Made by a program: the position numbers and the translations under genes. From Trebonia sp036501515 (GTDB lineage Bacteria; Actinomycetota; Actinomycetes; Streptosporangiales; Streptosporangiaceae): a DNA stretch of 19,925 nucleotides. Below are positions 1 through 7,527 of the stretch, piece after piece. Location: assembly GCA_036501515.1 (NCBI GenBank), contig DASYAD010000135.1, positions 1 to 19,925 on the forward strand. The letters are read 5' to 3'. The stretch's first letter is position 1. Each line of letters opens with the position of its first letter. The notes beneath the pieces are model-generated. The model did no database searches. It was not told where the DNA came from and saw only the letters and a program-made list of their open reading frames with translations.

Positions 1-15
1 TTCTGCCCGGCGCGT

Positions 16-44
16 TGTCGATTGCGGGCACCCTCGTTCGTGAC
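16..44 (+). promoter_or_regulatory. Candidate ECF42-type promoter
   Basis: TGTCGA at 16-21 is followed after 17 nt by CGTGAC at 39-44. The ECF42 group of sigma factors is reported to use a TGTCGA-type -35 element and a short CG(A/T)C-like -10 element. The -35 match is exact and the -10 match is loose. The element lies about 50 nt before a DGPF gene that is followed by an ECF42-type sigma gene, the arrangement expected for self-regulation. Promoter assignment is inference. Confidence 0.45.
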
Positions 45-92
45 CATCATGAAGAGCCGGCGGGGAGCCGGCCGTGACGGAGGGATAACAGC

Positions 93-449
93 ATGAAGCA
101 GTACCTGCTCTCAGTGCACATGGTCGAGGGAACGCCCGCGCCGTCAGAGGCGGAAACGCAGCAGATGTACCAGGAGGTGGACGCCTTCAACAAGGAGCTG
201 ATGAGCTCGGGGGAGTGGGTGTTCGCAGGAGGGCTGCTGCCGCCCGACACCGCCACCGTCGTCCGCGCGCAGGACGGCAAGGTCGTCACCACCGACGGGC
301 CGTTCGCGGAGACCAAGGAGCAGCTGGGCGGCTTCTGGGTGGTCAACGCCGCCGACCTGGATGCCGCGCTGGCGATCGCCGCCCGCGGCTCGGCCGCGTG
401 CCACGGCCCGGTTGAGGTGCGGCCCTTCCAGGACATCCCCGAGCAGTAG
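93..449 (+). CDS. YCII-related / DGPF-domain protein
   Basis: This 118-residue cytoplasmic protein has the YCII/DGPF fold. The diagnostic motif DGPF is at residues 68-71, followed by AETKEQLGGFWVV, the conserved core of the family. The length matches single-domain members. The start at 93 has GGAGGG about 8 nt upstream. The catalytic role of DGPF proteins is not established: the related YciI protein has a dimeric ferredoxin-like fold with a candidate active-site His/Asp pair. DGPF genes typically neighbour ECF42 sigma factors, as here, where the sigma gene starts 13 nt downstream. The two are probably one operon, with this protein as partner or target of the sigma factor. Family assignment is firm and function is unknown. 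Confidence 0.93.
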   Translation: MKQYLLSVHMVEGTPAPSEAETQQMYQEVDAFNKELMSSGEWVFAGGLLPPDTATVVRAQDGKVVTTDGPFAETKEQLGGFWVVNAADLDAALAIAARGSAACHGPVEVRPFQDIPEQ

Positions 450-462
450 GGCCGGAGCAGTA

Positions 463-1725
463 ATGCCCGAGCTGGGCCGGGCCAGCCTGGAGCGGACGTT
501 CCGGGAGAGCGCGGGCCGCGCCGTCGCCACCCTGGTCCGCGTCTTCGGCGATATCAACCTCGCAGAAGACGCGGTCCAGGAGGCCTTCGCGGTCGCCACC
601 GAGCGCTGGCCCGCGGACGGCATCCCGCCGAATCCGGGCGGCTGGATCGTCACGACGGCGCGCAACAAGGCGCTCGACCGGCTGCGCAGGGAGTCGACCA
701 GGTCCGGCCGGGAGGCCGAGGCGGCCGCGCTCCTCGGCGAGCCGGGGCCAGAGCTGCCCAAGTCAGGACTGGAGGCGGGACCAGTGCGCGACGACCAGCT
801 GCGGCTGATCTTCACCTGCTGCCATCCGGCGCTGGCCCAGGAAGCGCGGATCGCGCTCACGCTGCGGCTGATCGCCGGCCTGCAGACCCCCGAGATCGCC
901 CGGGCCTTCCTCGTCCCCGAGCCGACGGTCGCGCAGCGGCTGGTCCGTGCCAAGCGGAAAATCAGGGACGCGGGCATACCCTACCGGGTCCCCGACGACC
1001 ACGAGCTGCCAGAACGCCTGCCCGACGTGCTCCTCGTGGTCTACCTGGTCTTCAACGAGGGCTACGCGGCCAGCGCGGGCGACGCCCTGATCCGTCACGA
1101 GCTGTGCGCGGAGGCGATCAGGCTCGCCCGGCTGCTGGCGGCGCTGATGCCGGACGAGCCTGAGGTCAGCGGCCTGCTCGCGCTGCTGCTGCTCACCGAG
1201 TCCCGGCGGGCCGCCAGGACCACGCCGTCCGGCGACCTGGTGCTGCTGGCCGATCAGGACCGCACCCGCTGGGACCAGGGCATGATCGCCGAGGGCCAGC
1301 GCATCGTCCGCGCCTGCCTGCGCAGGAACCAGCCGGGCCCGTACCAGGTGCAGGCGGCCATCGCCGCCGTGCACAGTGCCGCACCGGCCGCCGCGCGAAC
1401 CGACTGGCACCAGATCCTGGCCCTCTACGACCAGCTGCTGGCGCTGTCGCCCACCCAGGTGGTGGCGCTGAACCGCGCGGTCGCCCTGGCCGAGTCAGGC
1501 GACCCGGCCGCGGCCCTGACCGAGGTCGACGCGCTCGCCCTTGACAGCTACCACCTGTACCACGCCACCCGGGCCGACCTGCTTCGCCGTCTCGGCCGGA
1601 CCGCCGAGGCGGCGGCGGCTTACGACAAGGCCGTCGCCCTGGCCGACAACGCCGCGGAGCGTGCCTTCCTGGCCGCCCGCCGGGCGGCCCTGAGCTGGCC
1701 GGCGGCCGGGGAACAGTCGTGGTAG
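463..1725 (+). CDS. ECF42-type RNA polymerase sigma factor with C-terminal TPR-like extension
   Basis: This 420-residue sigma-70 family protein directs RNA polymerase to alternative promoters. Region sigma-2 lies at about residues 10-77, including the AEDAVQEAF stretch, and region sigma-4 at about 115-170 with the helix-turn-helix around TPEIARAFLVPEPTVAQRL. From about 178 a long helical C-terminal extension follows, starting with the conserved VYLVFNEGY and containing TPR-like helices (for example LNRAVALAESGDPAAAL). This architecture and the DGPF gene just upstream identify the ECF42 group, which lacks a classical anti-sigma factor; in this group the extension is needed for activity. The frame is open further upstream (to 361), but ATG 463 has GGAG at normal spacing and begins the conserved domain. 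No anti-sigma gene is adjacent. Confidence 0.93.
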   Translation: MPELGRASLERTFRESAGRAVATLVRVFGDINLAEDAVQEAFAVATERWPADGIPPNPGGWIVTTARNKALDRLRRESTRSGREAEAAALLGEPGPELPKSGLEAGPVRDDQLRLIFTCCHPALAQEARIALTLRLIAGLQTPEIARAFLVPEPTVAQRLVRAKRKIRDAGIPYRVPDDHELPERLPDVLLVVYLVFNEGYAASAGDALIRHELCAEAIRLARLLAALMPDEPEVSGLLALLLLTESRRAARTTPSGDLVLLADQDRTRWDQGMIAEGQRIVRACLRRNQPGPYQVQAAIAAVHSAAPAAARTDWHQILALYDQLLALSPTQVVALNRAVALAESGDPAAALTEVDALALDSYHLYHATRADLLRRLGRTAEAAAAYDKAVALADNAAERAFLAARRAALSWPAAGEQSW

Positions 1726-1790
1726 CACGCATAGGCGCTGTCGTGTCAGCACCGTAGGCGGCGGCCCGTCGCGCGGGTCATTGTCAAAGG

Positions 1791-2561
1791 ATGACGAACA
1801 GGGACGAGATCGCCAAGACTGCCCTCAGCTTCAACGGCACCGATGACGGCCAGGGCTTCGACGGCCGCAACCCCTTCAGCGCGAACCTCGGCCGCCCGGT
1901 CGAGGCGTGGTGCGGTGACTTCGTGACCGATATGTTCAAGCGCGCGCAGATTCCGCTCCCTTCGATGCAGGACGGCTGCAGGACCGGCTTCGCCTACTGC
2001 CCCGACGCCGTGGACTACGGCCGGGCGCACGCCGCCGTCCGCAACAGCTGGGAATCCCAGGAGGGCGACATCGTGCTGTTCGACTTCGACGGCGACGGTA
2101 TCGCCGATCATGTCGAGCTCGCCACCGGCTACGAAGGCGGACAGCTGTTCACCATCGGCGCCAACAGCGGACCGAGCAACGTCGACCACTTCCGCGGCGA
2201 AGGCGGCGTTCACCGGCACAGCTGGAGCGCGCCAGTCGGCGTGGGCAATTCCGCCGTCCTGATCGTGATGGACGCGTCCAAGGCGGTCCGCTTCGGCGGC
2301 CCCGCCCACCCGACGATGGCGGCCAAGCCCGTGACAGCCGGGCACCGGCTGCTCATGCTCAAGACGCCGATGATGACCGGCGCCGATGTCCTGGCAGTCC
2401 AGCAGGCGCTGGTCAAGCACGGCAGCGGCGACCTGGACCGCGACTCCGTCTACGGTCCGCTGACCCGCGCGGCGGTCATCGCCTGGCAGCGGCGCGATCA
2501 CCTGGGCGTGGACGGCATCGTCGGCCCGCAGACCCGGGCCTCGCTGGGCCTGCCGGCCTGA
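1791..2561 (+). CDS. CHAP-domain amidase/endopeptidase with C-terminal peptidoglycan-binding domain
   Basis: This 256-residue predicted murein hydrolase has a CHAP domain at about residues 5-160 with catalytic Cys41 in EAWCGDFV and His107 in ADHVEL. A calcium-loop-like motif, DFDGDGIAD (98-106), runs into the catalytic His. Residues 186-254 form a PG_binding_1 domain (VLAVQQALVKHG, YGPLTRAAVIAWQ, DGIVGPQTR). CHAP enzymes cleave peptide or amide bonds in peptidoglycan. No N-terminal signal peptide or membrane segment is visible, so export is unexplained. ATG 1791 is the only ATG or GTG start after the in-frame stop at 1755, and AAAGG abuts it directly, so it lacks a well-spaced ribosome site and may be leaderless. 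It follows the sigma gene by 65 nt and could share its transcript. Confidence 0.88.
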   Translation: MTNRDEIAKTALSFNGTDDGQGFDGRNPFSANLGRPVEAWCGDFVTDMFKRAQIPLPSMQDGCRTGFAYCPDAVDYGRAHAAVRNSWESQEGDIVLFDFDGDGIADHVELATGYEGGQLFTIGANSGPSNVDHFRGEGGVHRHSWSAPVGVGNSAVLIVMDASKAVRFGGPAHPTMAAKPVTAGHRLLMLKTPMMTGADVLAVQQALVKHGSGDLDRDSVYGPLTRAAVIAWQRRDHLGVDGIVGPQTRASLGLPA

Positions 2562-2566
2562 CTGCG

Positions 2567-3016
2567 TTAGCCGGCGGTCCCGGGCACGCTTCCGTGGCGG
2601 CCTGCCTCGGCGGCCCGGCGGAAGCCTTCCATCTCCATCGTGAGGTACTTCCTGGCCAGCCCGCCGGATAGCGCGGACGCCAGCCAGGCGAACGGGCCGT
2701 GCTGGCGGAGGGTGAGGGTGATCACCGAGTGCTGCCCGTCCGGCTCCACGGCGTGGGCCCCGGACGTGGTCACCCCGGCGGCGGTGGTCTCCCAGGTGAA
2801 CGTGCGGTCCTGAACGAGCTCCGTCACCCGCCAGCGTGCCCGGGGCAGGCGCGGCTGCCTGACCACGGCCTCGCTCCCCACCCTGATCGGCCCGCTGTCG
2901 GCTCTGCGCACCTCGGTGATGCTCGCGGTCAGCTGCGGCCAGCGTTCCACGTCGGTGAACAGCTGGTAGACGGCGCCCGCGGGCGCGGCTACGGCGGTCG
3001 TCACGTGATACTCCAT
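2567..3016 (-). CDS. SRPBCC (polyketide cyclase/dehydrase-like) family protein
   Basis: This 149-residue protein has the START/Bet v1-like helix-grip fold. It opens with the typical first strand and helix (MEYHVTTAVAAPAGAVYQLF, then TDVERWPQL) and has alternating strands such as FTWETTAAGVT, ending with the long C-terminal helix KYLTMEMEGFRRAAEA. Such proteins bind hydrophobic ligands in a cavity, and the ligand cannot be told from sequence. The start at 3016 matches the family N-terminus. The frame continues upstream to 3556, but that part reads as low-complexity Arg/Ser and is antisense to other features. It converges with the CHAP gene with only 5 nt between stops. A broken TetR-like gene lies head-to-head upstream and may once have regulated it. 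Confidence 0.88.
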   Translation of the reverse strand: MEYHVTTAVAAPAGAVYQLFTDVERWPQLTASITEVRRADSGPIRVGSEAVVRQPRLPRARWRVTELVQDRTFTWETTAAGVTTSGAHAVEPDGQHSVITLTLRQHGPFAWLASALSGGLARKYLTMEMEGFRRAAEAGRHGSVPGTAG

Positions 3017-3024
3017 ATTTCCGG

Positions 3025-3332
3025 TGTACCCCGATCCTCCACCACTTCGGCTCCAGGGAAGGCCTGCTGGCCGAGGTGATCCGGGCGTCGAGGAACGCCA
3101 GCGGGCCGCCTTCGCCTGGCTGGAGGCGGCGGGCGTGATCCCGGAGACGGCCCGCGCGGCCGCGCGGCTGTCCGTCGCGGTCACCCGCGGCCTGCTGCTC
3201 GACGTCCTCGTGACCGGAGAAGACGACGCGGCCATGCGGCTGTTCCTCGACCTGCTGCTCGGTGGCGCCAGGGTTCGCGTCAGGGATGACCCCGAGGCGC
3301 CAGACGGAACATCAGGGTGTGCACCGGGCTGA
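3025..3332 (+). pseudogene. TetR-family regulator relic, 5'-truncated and frameshifted
   Basis: The frame starting at 3025 encodes ILHHFGSREGLLAEVI (from 3034), the recognition helix and following helix of a TetR DNA-binding domain. The C-terminal ligand-domain part, from AAFAWLEAAGVIPETA through RLFLDLLLGGARV, is in a different frame (phase of 3024) and ends at the TGA at 3330-3332. The switch occurs around 3075-3100. The first two helices of the HTH domain are absent: upstream DNA belongs to the divergent SRPBCC gene. The whole is about 100 codons against about 190-200 for an intact TetR. It cannot make a DNA-binding protein as it stands. A sequencing error could explain the frameshift but not the missing 5' end. 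Confidence 0.72.
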
Positions 3333-3434
3333 TCCCGATCGCCCGCGGGCGCCGCGGGCGGCAGTCTTAAAGCGTGAACAAGGCCGCCGCGGACGCCGCG
3401 ACGGCCAGCCCGCTTCGAACGGAGACCGACCACC

Positions 3435-3584
3435 ATGCCCGGGATCATCGCCCTCGCCATCATCGTCATCGTCGCGCTGATTGTGCTCAGCTTCGCCGTC
3501 CACTTCCTGCTGTCCCCGTGGCTGCTGCTGGCCGTCGCCATCGTGGCCTGGATCAAGTTCCGCCCGCGGCGCAGCCGCCAGTAG
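3435..3584 (+). CDS. Small hydrophobic membrane protein, 49 residues
   Basis: ATG 3435 opens a 49-residue frame ending at TAG 3582-3584, with GGAG 10 nt upstream. Nearly all residues up to about 40 are hydrophobic, with one segment at about 3-20 (IIALAIIVIVALIVLSF) and another at about 24-39 (LLSPWLLLAVAIVAW). It ends in a basic tail, KFRPRRSRQ. This is the look of the small hydrophobic proteins common in actinobacteria, whose function is mostly unknown. Two short helices in a hairpin, or one bent helix, are possible. Its last 32 nt overlap the 3' end of the convergent alpha/beta hydrolase gene. Composition, ribosome site and length support a real gene. Confidence 0.68.
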   Translation: MPGIIALAIIVIVALIVLSFAVHFLLSPWLLLAVAIVAWIKFRPRRSRQ

Positions 3585-4362
3585 GACTAGCCGCAGGGTG
3601 CTCGCTCGCGTCGAGGAACGGCCTGATCAGCGCCAGTATCCGGTCAGGCCGCCGGGTCACGCCCATGTGCGTGGTCCCTGGCAGCACCGCGAGCTGCGCG
3701 TCGGGCAGCAGACCGAACAGCTCCTGCACGTCAGACAGCGGCGAGAAGTCGCGGTCACCGAAGACCAGCAGGGTCGGCGTCCGCAGGGACCGCAGTTCAT
3801 CGTCGGTCCACCCTGGCATCGTGTGGACCAGTGCCGTCGTTTTGGCGGCGATCTTGTCGAAGTTCCCGGGGTCGGGTGCGGCCGCGGCGTAGGCGTCCTG
3901 CATGGCGGTGAAGTCGGCCTGAGTCGGCAGCAGGTCCTCGGTGAGCGGCCTGCTCTCCCGGCCCGGCGGACGCTGCACGTCGGCCGAGGCGACGATCATC
4001 TTGCCGACCCGGGCAGGGGCCGTGCGGGCGACCGTGCACGCGACGAGCCCGCCGAGGCTGTAACCGAAAAGGTCCGCCTCAGGGACGCCAAGGTGGTCAA
4101 GCAGCGCCACGACGTCGCCAGCGAGCGCCGCCATGGTCATGTCGCGGCCCGTGTCGGCGGTGTGCCCGTGGCCTTGCTGCTCCACCGCGATCACCGGCCT
4201 GTCCGCGGCCAGCGGCGCGAGCAGCGACCCGAAATCGAGGCCGATCGTGGTCAAGCCGCCGTGCAGCAGCACAAGCGGCCTGCCGCCAGCGCGTTCCGCG
4301 GAAGCCGCGCTGCCGTGCACCTCGTGGTAGAGCCGCAGGCCGTTCACTGATGCGTAGGTCAT
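3553..4362 (-). CDS. Alpha/beta hydrolase
   Basis: This 269-residue alpha/beta-hydrolase fold protein has the oxyanion motif HGG at 34-36, the nucleophile elbow GYSLGG with Ser102, an acid in VFGDRD (Asp203 or Asp205) and catalytic His232 in GTTHMG. The triad is complete and the length is typical. The substrate cannot be inferred: esterase, lactonase, C-C hydrolase and haloperoxidase-like members share these motifs. I chose ATG 4362 because family proteins begin at the MTYASVNGLRLYHEVHG strand. An in-frame ATG at 4395 would add 11 residues and place the start 6 nt after the recQ stop, so translational coupling to recQ remains possible. The C-terminus is a short Gly/Ala-rich tail. Confidence 0.9.
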   Translation of the reverse strand: MTYASVNGLRLYHEVHGSAASAERAGGRPLVLLHGGLTTIGLDFGSLLAPLAADRPVIAVEQQGHGHTADTGRDMTMAALAGDVVALLDHLGVPEADLFGYSLGGLVACTVARTAPARVGKMIVASADVQRPPGRESRPLTEDLLPTQADFTAMQDAYAAAAPDPGNFDKIAAKTTALVHTMPGWTDDELRSLRTPTLLVFGDRDFSPLSDVQELFGLLPDAQLAVLPGTTHMGVTRRPDRILALIRPFLDASEHPAASPTGGCAAGGT

Positions 4363-4401
4363 GACAGTAAAACGAGCCGCGGGCGGCGAAATCATCGCCC
4401 G

Positions 4402-6330
4402 CTACTGCGCGAGCAGCTCCAGGATGGACTCGCCGTACTTGGCCAGCTTCGACTCGCCGACGCCGTTGATGCCCGCCAGCTCGGCCAGTGACGACGGCGA
4501 CGCGACCGCGATCGACCGCAGTGTCGCGTCATGGAAGACCACGTAGGCAGGCACGCCCTGCTCCTTCGCGGCGGCGCCGCGCCAGGTCCTGAGCCGGTCG
4601 AAGACGGTCTCCTGCTCGGCCGACAGCTCGACCGCGGCCAGCTTGCCGCCGCCCGCGCCGGCGGAGCCGGCCGCCGCCCGGGCCGCCGTACCGCGCGCTC
4701 CGCGCGGTTGCGGCATGTCCCTGCGCAGGGTCACCGGGCGCTGGCCGCGCAGCACCTCGCCGCTGGCCTCGGTGATCGCGAGGGTCTGGTACTCGCCCTG
4801 AACCGCGAGCAGTCCCTGCGCAAGCAGCTGCCGCACGACGCCGCGCCACTGCGACTCGTTCAGCTCGACCCCGACGCCGAACGTCTTCAGCTCGTGATGC
4901 CCGTTCTCCGAGACCTTGGCCGTCTTCTTGCCGATCAGGATGTCGATGACCTGGCCAGCGCCGTAGCGCTGGTCACGCTCCCGCTCTAGCCGCACGATGG
5001 TCGACAGCAGCTTCTGCGCGGGAACGGTCCCGTCCCAGATCTCCGGCGGGGACAGGCAGGTGTCGCAGTTGCCGCAGGAGGCCGCCCGCTCGGAGAAGTA
5101 CCCGAGCAGCTGCGTCCGGCGGCAGTCGGTGGTCTCGCACAGGGCGAGCATCGCGTCCAGGTGCGACGCCATCAGCCGCCGGTGCGCGAGATTGCCGTCC
5201 GAGGAATCGATCAGCCTGCGCTGCTGCACGACGTCGTTCAGCCCGTAGGTGAGCCAGGCCGTCGCGGGCTGGCCGTCGCGGCCGGCGCGGCCCGTCTCCT
5301 GGTAGTAGCCCTCCACCGACCGCGGCATGTCCAGGTGGGCGACGAACCGTACGTCCGGCTTGTCGATCCCCATGCCGAACGCGATCGTGGCCACCATGAC
5401 CAGGCCGTCCTCGCGCAGGAAACGAGCCTGGTGCTCGGCCCGGACCGCGGCGTCGAGGCCTGCGTGGTACGGCAGCGCGGGAATCCCGTTGTCCGTCAGG
5501 AACGCGGAGATTTTCTCCGTGGAGTCACGCGAGAGGCAGTAGACGATCCCCGCGTCCCCCTGGTGCTCCGTCCGCAGCAGCTGCAGCAGCTGCTTCTTCG
5601 ACTCGTTCTTGGGCACGATGCGGTACTGGATGTTCGGCCGGTCGAAGGACGACACGAACAGCTTGGCGCCCGCCAGCTTCAGCCGGATGGCGATCTCCTC
5701 GCGGGTCGCCTGCGTCGCGGTCGCGGTCAGCGCGATGCGCGGCACGTCAGGCCAGCGCTCGTGCAGCACCTGCAGTTCCAGGTAGTCGGGCCGGAAGTCG
5801 TGGCCCCACTGGGACACGCAGTGCGCCTCGTCGATGGCGAACACCGAGATCCTTGACGCGGCAAGCAACTCGACCGTGCCGGGCGATCGCAGGCGCTCGG
5901 GCGCGAGGTAGAGCACGTCGAGCTCGCCCGCCTTGAACTGCTGCTCGACGACGTGCCTGGTCCCGGGGTCCTGGGTCGAATTGAGGAAGTCAGCCCGGAT
6001 CCCCAGCTGCCGCAGCGCCTGCACCTGGTCCTGCATCAGCGCGATCAGCGGCGAGATCACCACCCCGGTGCCCGGCCGCACCAGCGCGGGAATCTGGTAG
6101 CAGAGTGACTTGCCGCCGCCGGTCGGCATGAGCACCAGCGCGTCGCCGCCGCCGACCACGTGCTCGATGATCTCCTCCTGCCGGCCGCGGAAGGTCTCAA
6201 AGCCGAACACCCGGTGCAGCACGGTCGCCGCCCGCTTCGGACCGTCGGGCACGCCGGGAGCGGTTACGGTGACCGGCGCGCCCGGGACCGCCGGCTCGTC
6301 GGCTTCACTGGGGTCACGGGGGGAGGACAC
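4402..6330 (-). CDS. recQ: RecQ-family ATP-dependent DNA helicase
   Basis: This 642-residue 3'-5' superfamily 2 helicase acts in recombination and fork repair. Visible motifs are Walker A PTGGGKS (69-75), DEAH (167-170), the RecQ aromatic-rich loop CVSQWGHDFRPDY (171-183), LTATA (201-205) and motif VI QETGRAGRDGQ (344-354). The zinc-binding Cys set lies between 398 and 425 (C398, C403, C419, C422, with C425 nearby), a winged-helix RQC domain at about 435-535 and an HRDC domain at about 570-642. RQC and HRDC are separated by a Gly/Ala/Arg-rich linker (about 540-565). The start is GTG 6330 with AGGA 8 nt upstream. The first 30 residues are a non-conserved Pro/Ala/Val tail. All core domains are intact. 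Confidence 0.97.
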   Translation of the reverse strand: MSSPRDPSEADEPAVPGAPVTVTAPGVPDGPKRAATVLHRVFGFETFRGRQEEIIEHVVGGGDALVLMPTGGGKSLCYQIPALVRPGTGVVISPLIALMQDQVQALRQLGIRADFLNSTQDPGTRHVVEQQFKAGELDVLYLAPERLRSPGTVELLAASRISVFAIDEAHCVSQWGHDFRPDYLELQVLHERWPDVPRIALTATATQATREEIAIRLKLAGAKLFVSSFDRPNIQYRIVPKNESKKQLLQLLRTEHQGDAGIVYCLSRDSTEKISAFLTDNGIPALPYHAGLDAAVRAEHQARFLREDGLVMVATIAFGMGIDKPDVRFVAHLDMPRSVEGYYQETGRAGRDGQPATAWLTYGLNDVVQQRRLIDSSDGNLAHRRLMASHLDAMLALCETTDCRRTQLLGYFSERAASCGNCDTCLSPPEIWDGTVPAQKLLSTIVRLERERDQRYGAGQVIDILIGKKTAKVSENGHHELKTFGVGVELNESQWRGVVRQLLAQGLLAVQGEYQTLAITEASGEVLRGQRPVTLRRDMPQPRGARGTAARAAAGSAGAGGGKLAAVELSAEQETVFDRLRTWRGAAAKEQGVPAYVVFHDATLRSIAVASPSSLAELAGINGVGESKLAKYGESILELLAQ

Positions 6331-6425
6331 GGGAAAATCCTACGGGCCCTCGCCGACAGTCATCCCCCGGTCCGCGGATCCGGGCGGCGCGGATCCGGCC
6401 GCGGTTACCGCTTGCGGCCGCGCGC

Positions 6426-6448
6426 GTCGCACACTAGTAGCGTGCGAC
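6426..6448. promoter_or_regulatory. 7-bp inverted repeat over the DUF6518-like gene start
   Basis: GTCGCAC at 6426-6432 and GTGCGAC at 6442-6448 form a perfect inverted repeat with a 9-nt spacer, and the right arm contains the GTG start codon. CACACT at 6430-6435 resembles a -10 element placed for a leaderless transcript starting at GTG 6442, and no ribosome site is visible. It could be an operator, but a 7-bp repeat in DNA this GC-rich could also be chance. Confidence 0.3.
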
Positions 6449-7527
6449 AGGTCAAGAGCGCGGCTGGCAGCGTCGTCCTCGGCGCGCTCGCGGGCGCGGC
6501 GATGGGTGTTGCGACCGCGCTCGCTCAGCCGCACGTGTACCAGCCGTGGTCGGTCCTGGTGAACTCCTCGAGCCCCTGGCTGCTGGCCGCCTTCGCGGCC
6601 GGCTCGCTGCGCAAGCGGCCGGGACCCGCGGCGGTGGCCGGCCTGGCCACCTGCCTGGTTGAGGTCGGGGCGTACTTCCTGACCTGGACCTTGCAGCATG
6701 TCCTGATGCCGAACGCCTACGGCTCGTTCTGGACGCTGTGCGCGATCGTCGGCGGGCCGGCCGCCGGGCTGGCCGGCTGGGCCTGGCGCCGGGGCCGGGG
6801 CCGGGTGCACGCGCTCGGCGCGGCGTTCCTGCCGGGCACCTTCATCGCCGAGGCGTTCGGCGCCTACGGGCTGCGGCTGCACTACGAGCCCGCCGTCGCG
6901 ATGTTCCTGGCGATCGGCGTCGTCTTGTTCGCCCTGATGGCCTGGCCGGGCACCGGCTTCGGGCTGATCACCCAGCCGGCCAGCGGCCCGGTTATCCTCG
7001 CCTGGACCGCGTTGTTCGCCGTCGCCGGGATGCTGATCTACGGCCCGCTGCTGAACTCGGTGGTCGGGATCACCTCCGGCGGCGTGTGGTCGCCGTTACC
7101 GGCGGCCCGGCGACCGCGGTCAGGCGGGCTCGTCGAGCCGCACCGCCACTACCCCGGCCAGGATCAGCGCGCCGCCGAGAAACTGCATTCCGGTCGGCAC
7201 CTGGTTCAGCAGAACCCAGGCGAACCCGGCCGCGAACAGCACCTCCGCCATCGCGACGAACGAGCCGAGCTTGGCCCCGAGCCGGCGGGCTGCCCCGATC
7301 CCGGTGACGTAGGCGATCGCCGCGGCCACCACGCCCAGCCCGAGCACTGGCAGCACCCAGCTCACCTGGGCGTTCAGCATCGAGACGTCGCCAGCGGCGA
7401 ACCGCAGCGGCATCAGGCCGGTCGCGCCGAGCAGCGCGATGGCGGCTGCCCCGGTGAGCATGCCGCCCCAGGTCAGGGCCACGGGCGGCAGCGTTTCGGT
7501 GCCGTCGGCGCCGGACGTCTGGGCTGA
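6442..7527 (+). CDS. DUF6518-like integral membrane protein with aberrant 3' extension
   Basis: The recognisable protein is residues 1 to about 218: a polytopic membrane protein with around six hydrophobic segments (for example 10-28, 44-56, 62-82, 97-114, 151-168 and 184-203). It ends in the conserved GITSGGVWSPL, as DUF6518 proteins of about 200-220 residues do. Function is unknown. No stop follows: the frame continues to 7527 (361 residues) with a charged Arg/His/Gln/Pro-rich tail that is antisense to the EamA gene from 7120. The natural stop has apparently been lost, or the true end is blurred by an indel near 7098-7120. GTG 6442 begins the conserved region, has no upstream ribosome site and may be leaderless. 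The gene is divergent from recQ. The family call is from memory of its pattern and moderately sure. Confidence 0.7.
   Translation: MRQVKSAAGSVVLGALAGAAMGVATALAQPHVYQPWSVLVNSSSPWLLAAFAAGSLRKRPGPAAVAGLATCLVEVGAYFLTWTLQHVLMPNAYGSFWTLCAIVGGPAAGLAGWAWRRGRGRVHALGAAFLPGTFIAEAFGAYGLRLHYEPAVAMFLAIGVVLFALMAWPGTGFGLITQPASGPVILAWTALFAVAGMLIYGPLLNSVVGITSGGVWSPLPAARRPRSGGLVEPHRHYPGQDQRAAEKLHSGRHLVQQNPGEPGREQHLRHRDERAELGPEPAGCPDPGDVGDRRGHHAQPEHWQHPAHLGVQHRDVASGEPQRHQAGRAEQRDGGCPGEHAAPGQGHGRQRFGAVGAGRLG

Noticed and set aside
1739..1770. Second ECF42-like promoter (TGTCGT) before the CHAP gene
   Set aside because: The -35 match is imperfect and no CG(A/T)C element lies at the right spacing (the nearest is 22 nt away).
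1791..2561. Prophage endolysin
   Set aside because: No holin, structural or integrase genes are nearby. The neighbours are ordinary chromosomal genes.
2567..3556. N-terminally extended SRPBCC protein starting at 3556
   Set aside because: The extra 180 codons are low-complexity and antisense to the TetR relic and the small membrane protein. The family start is at 3016.
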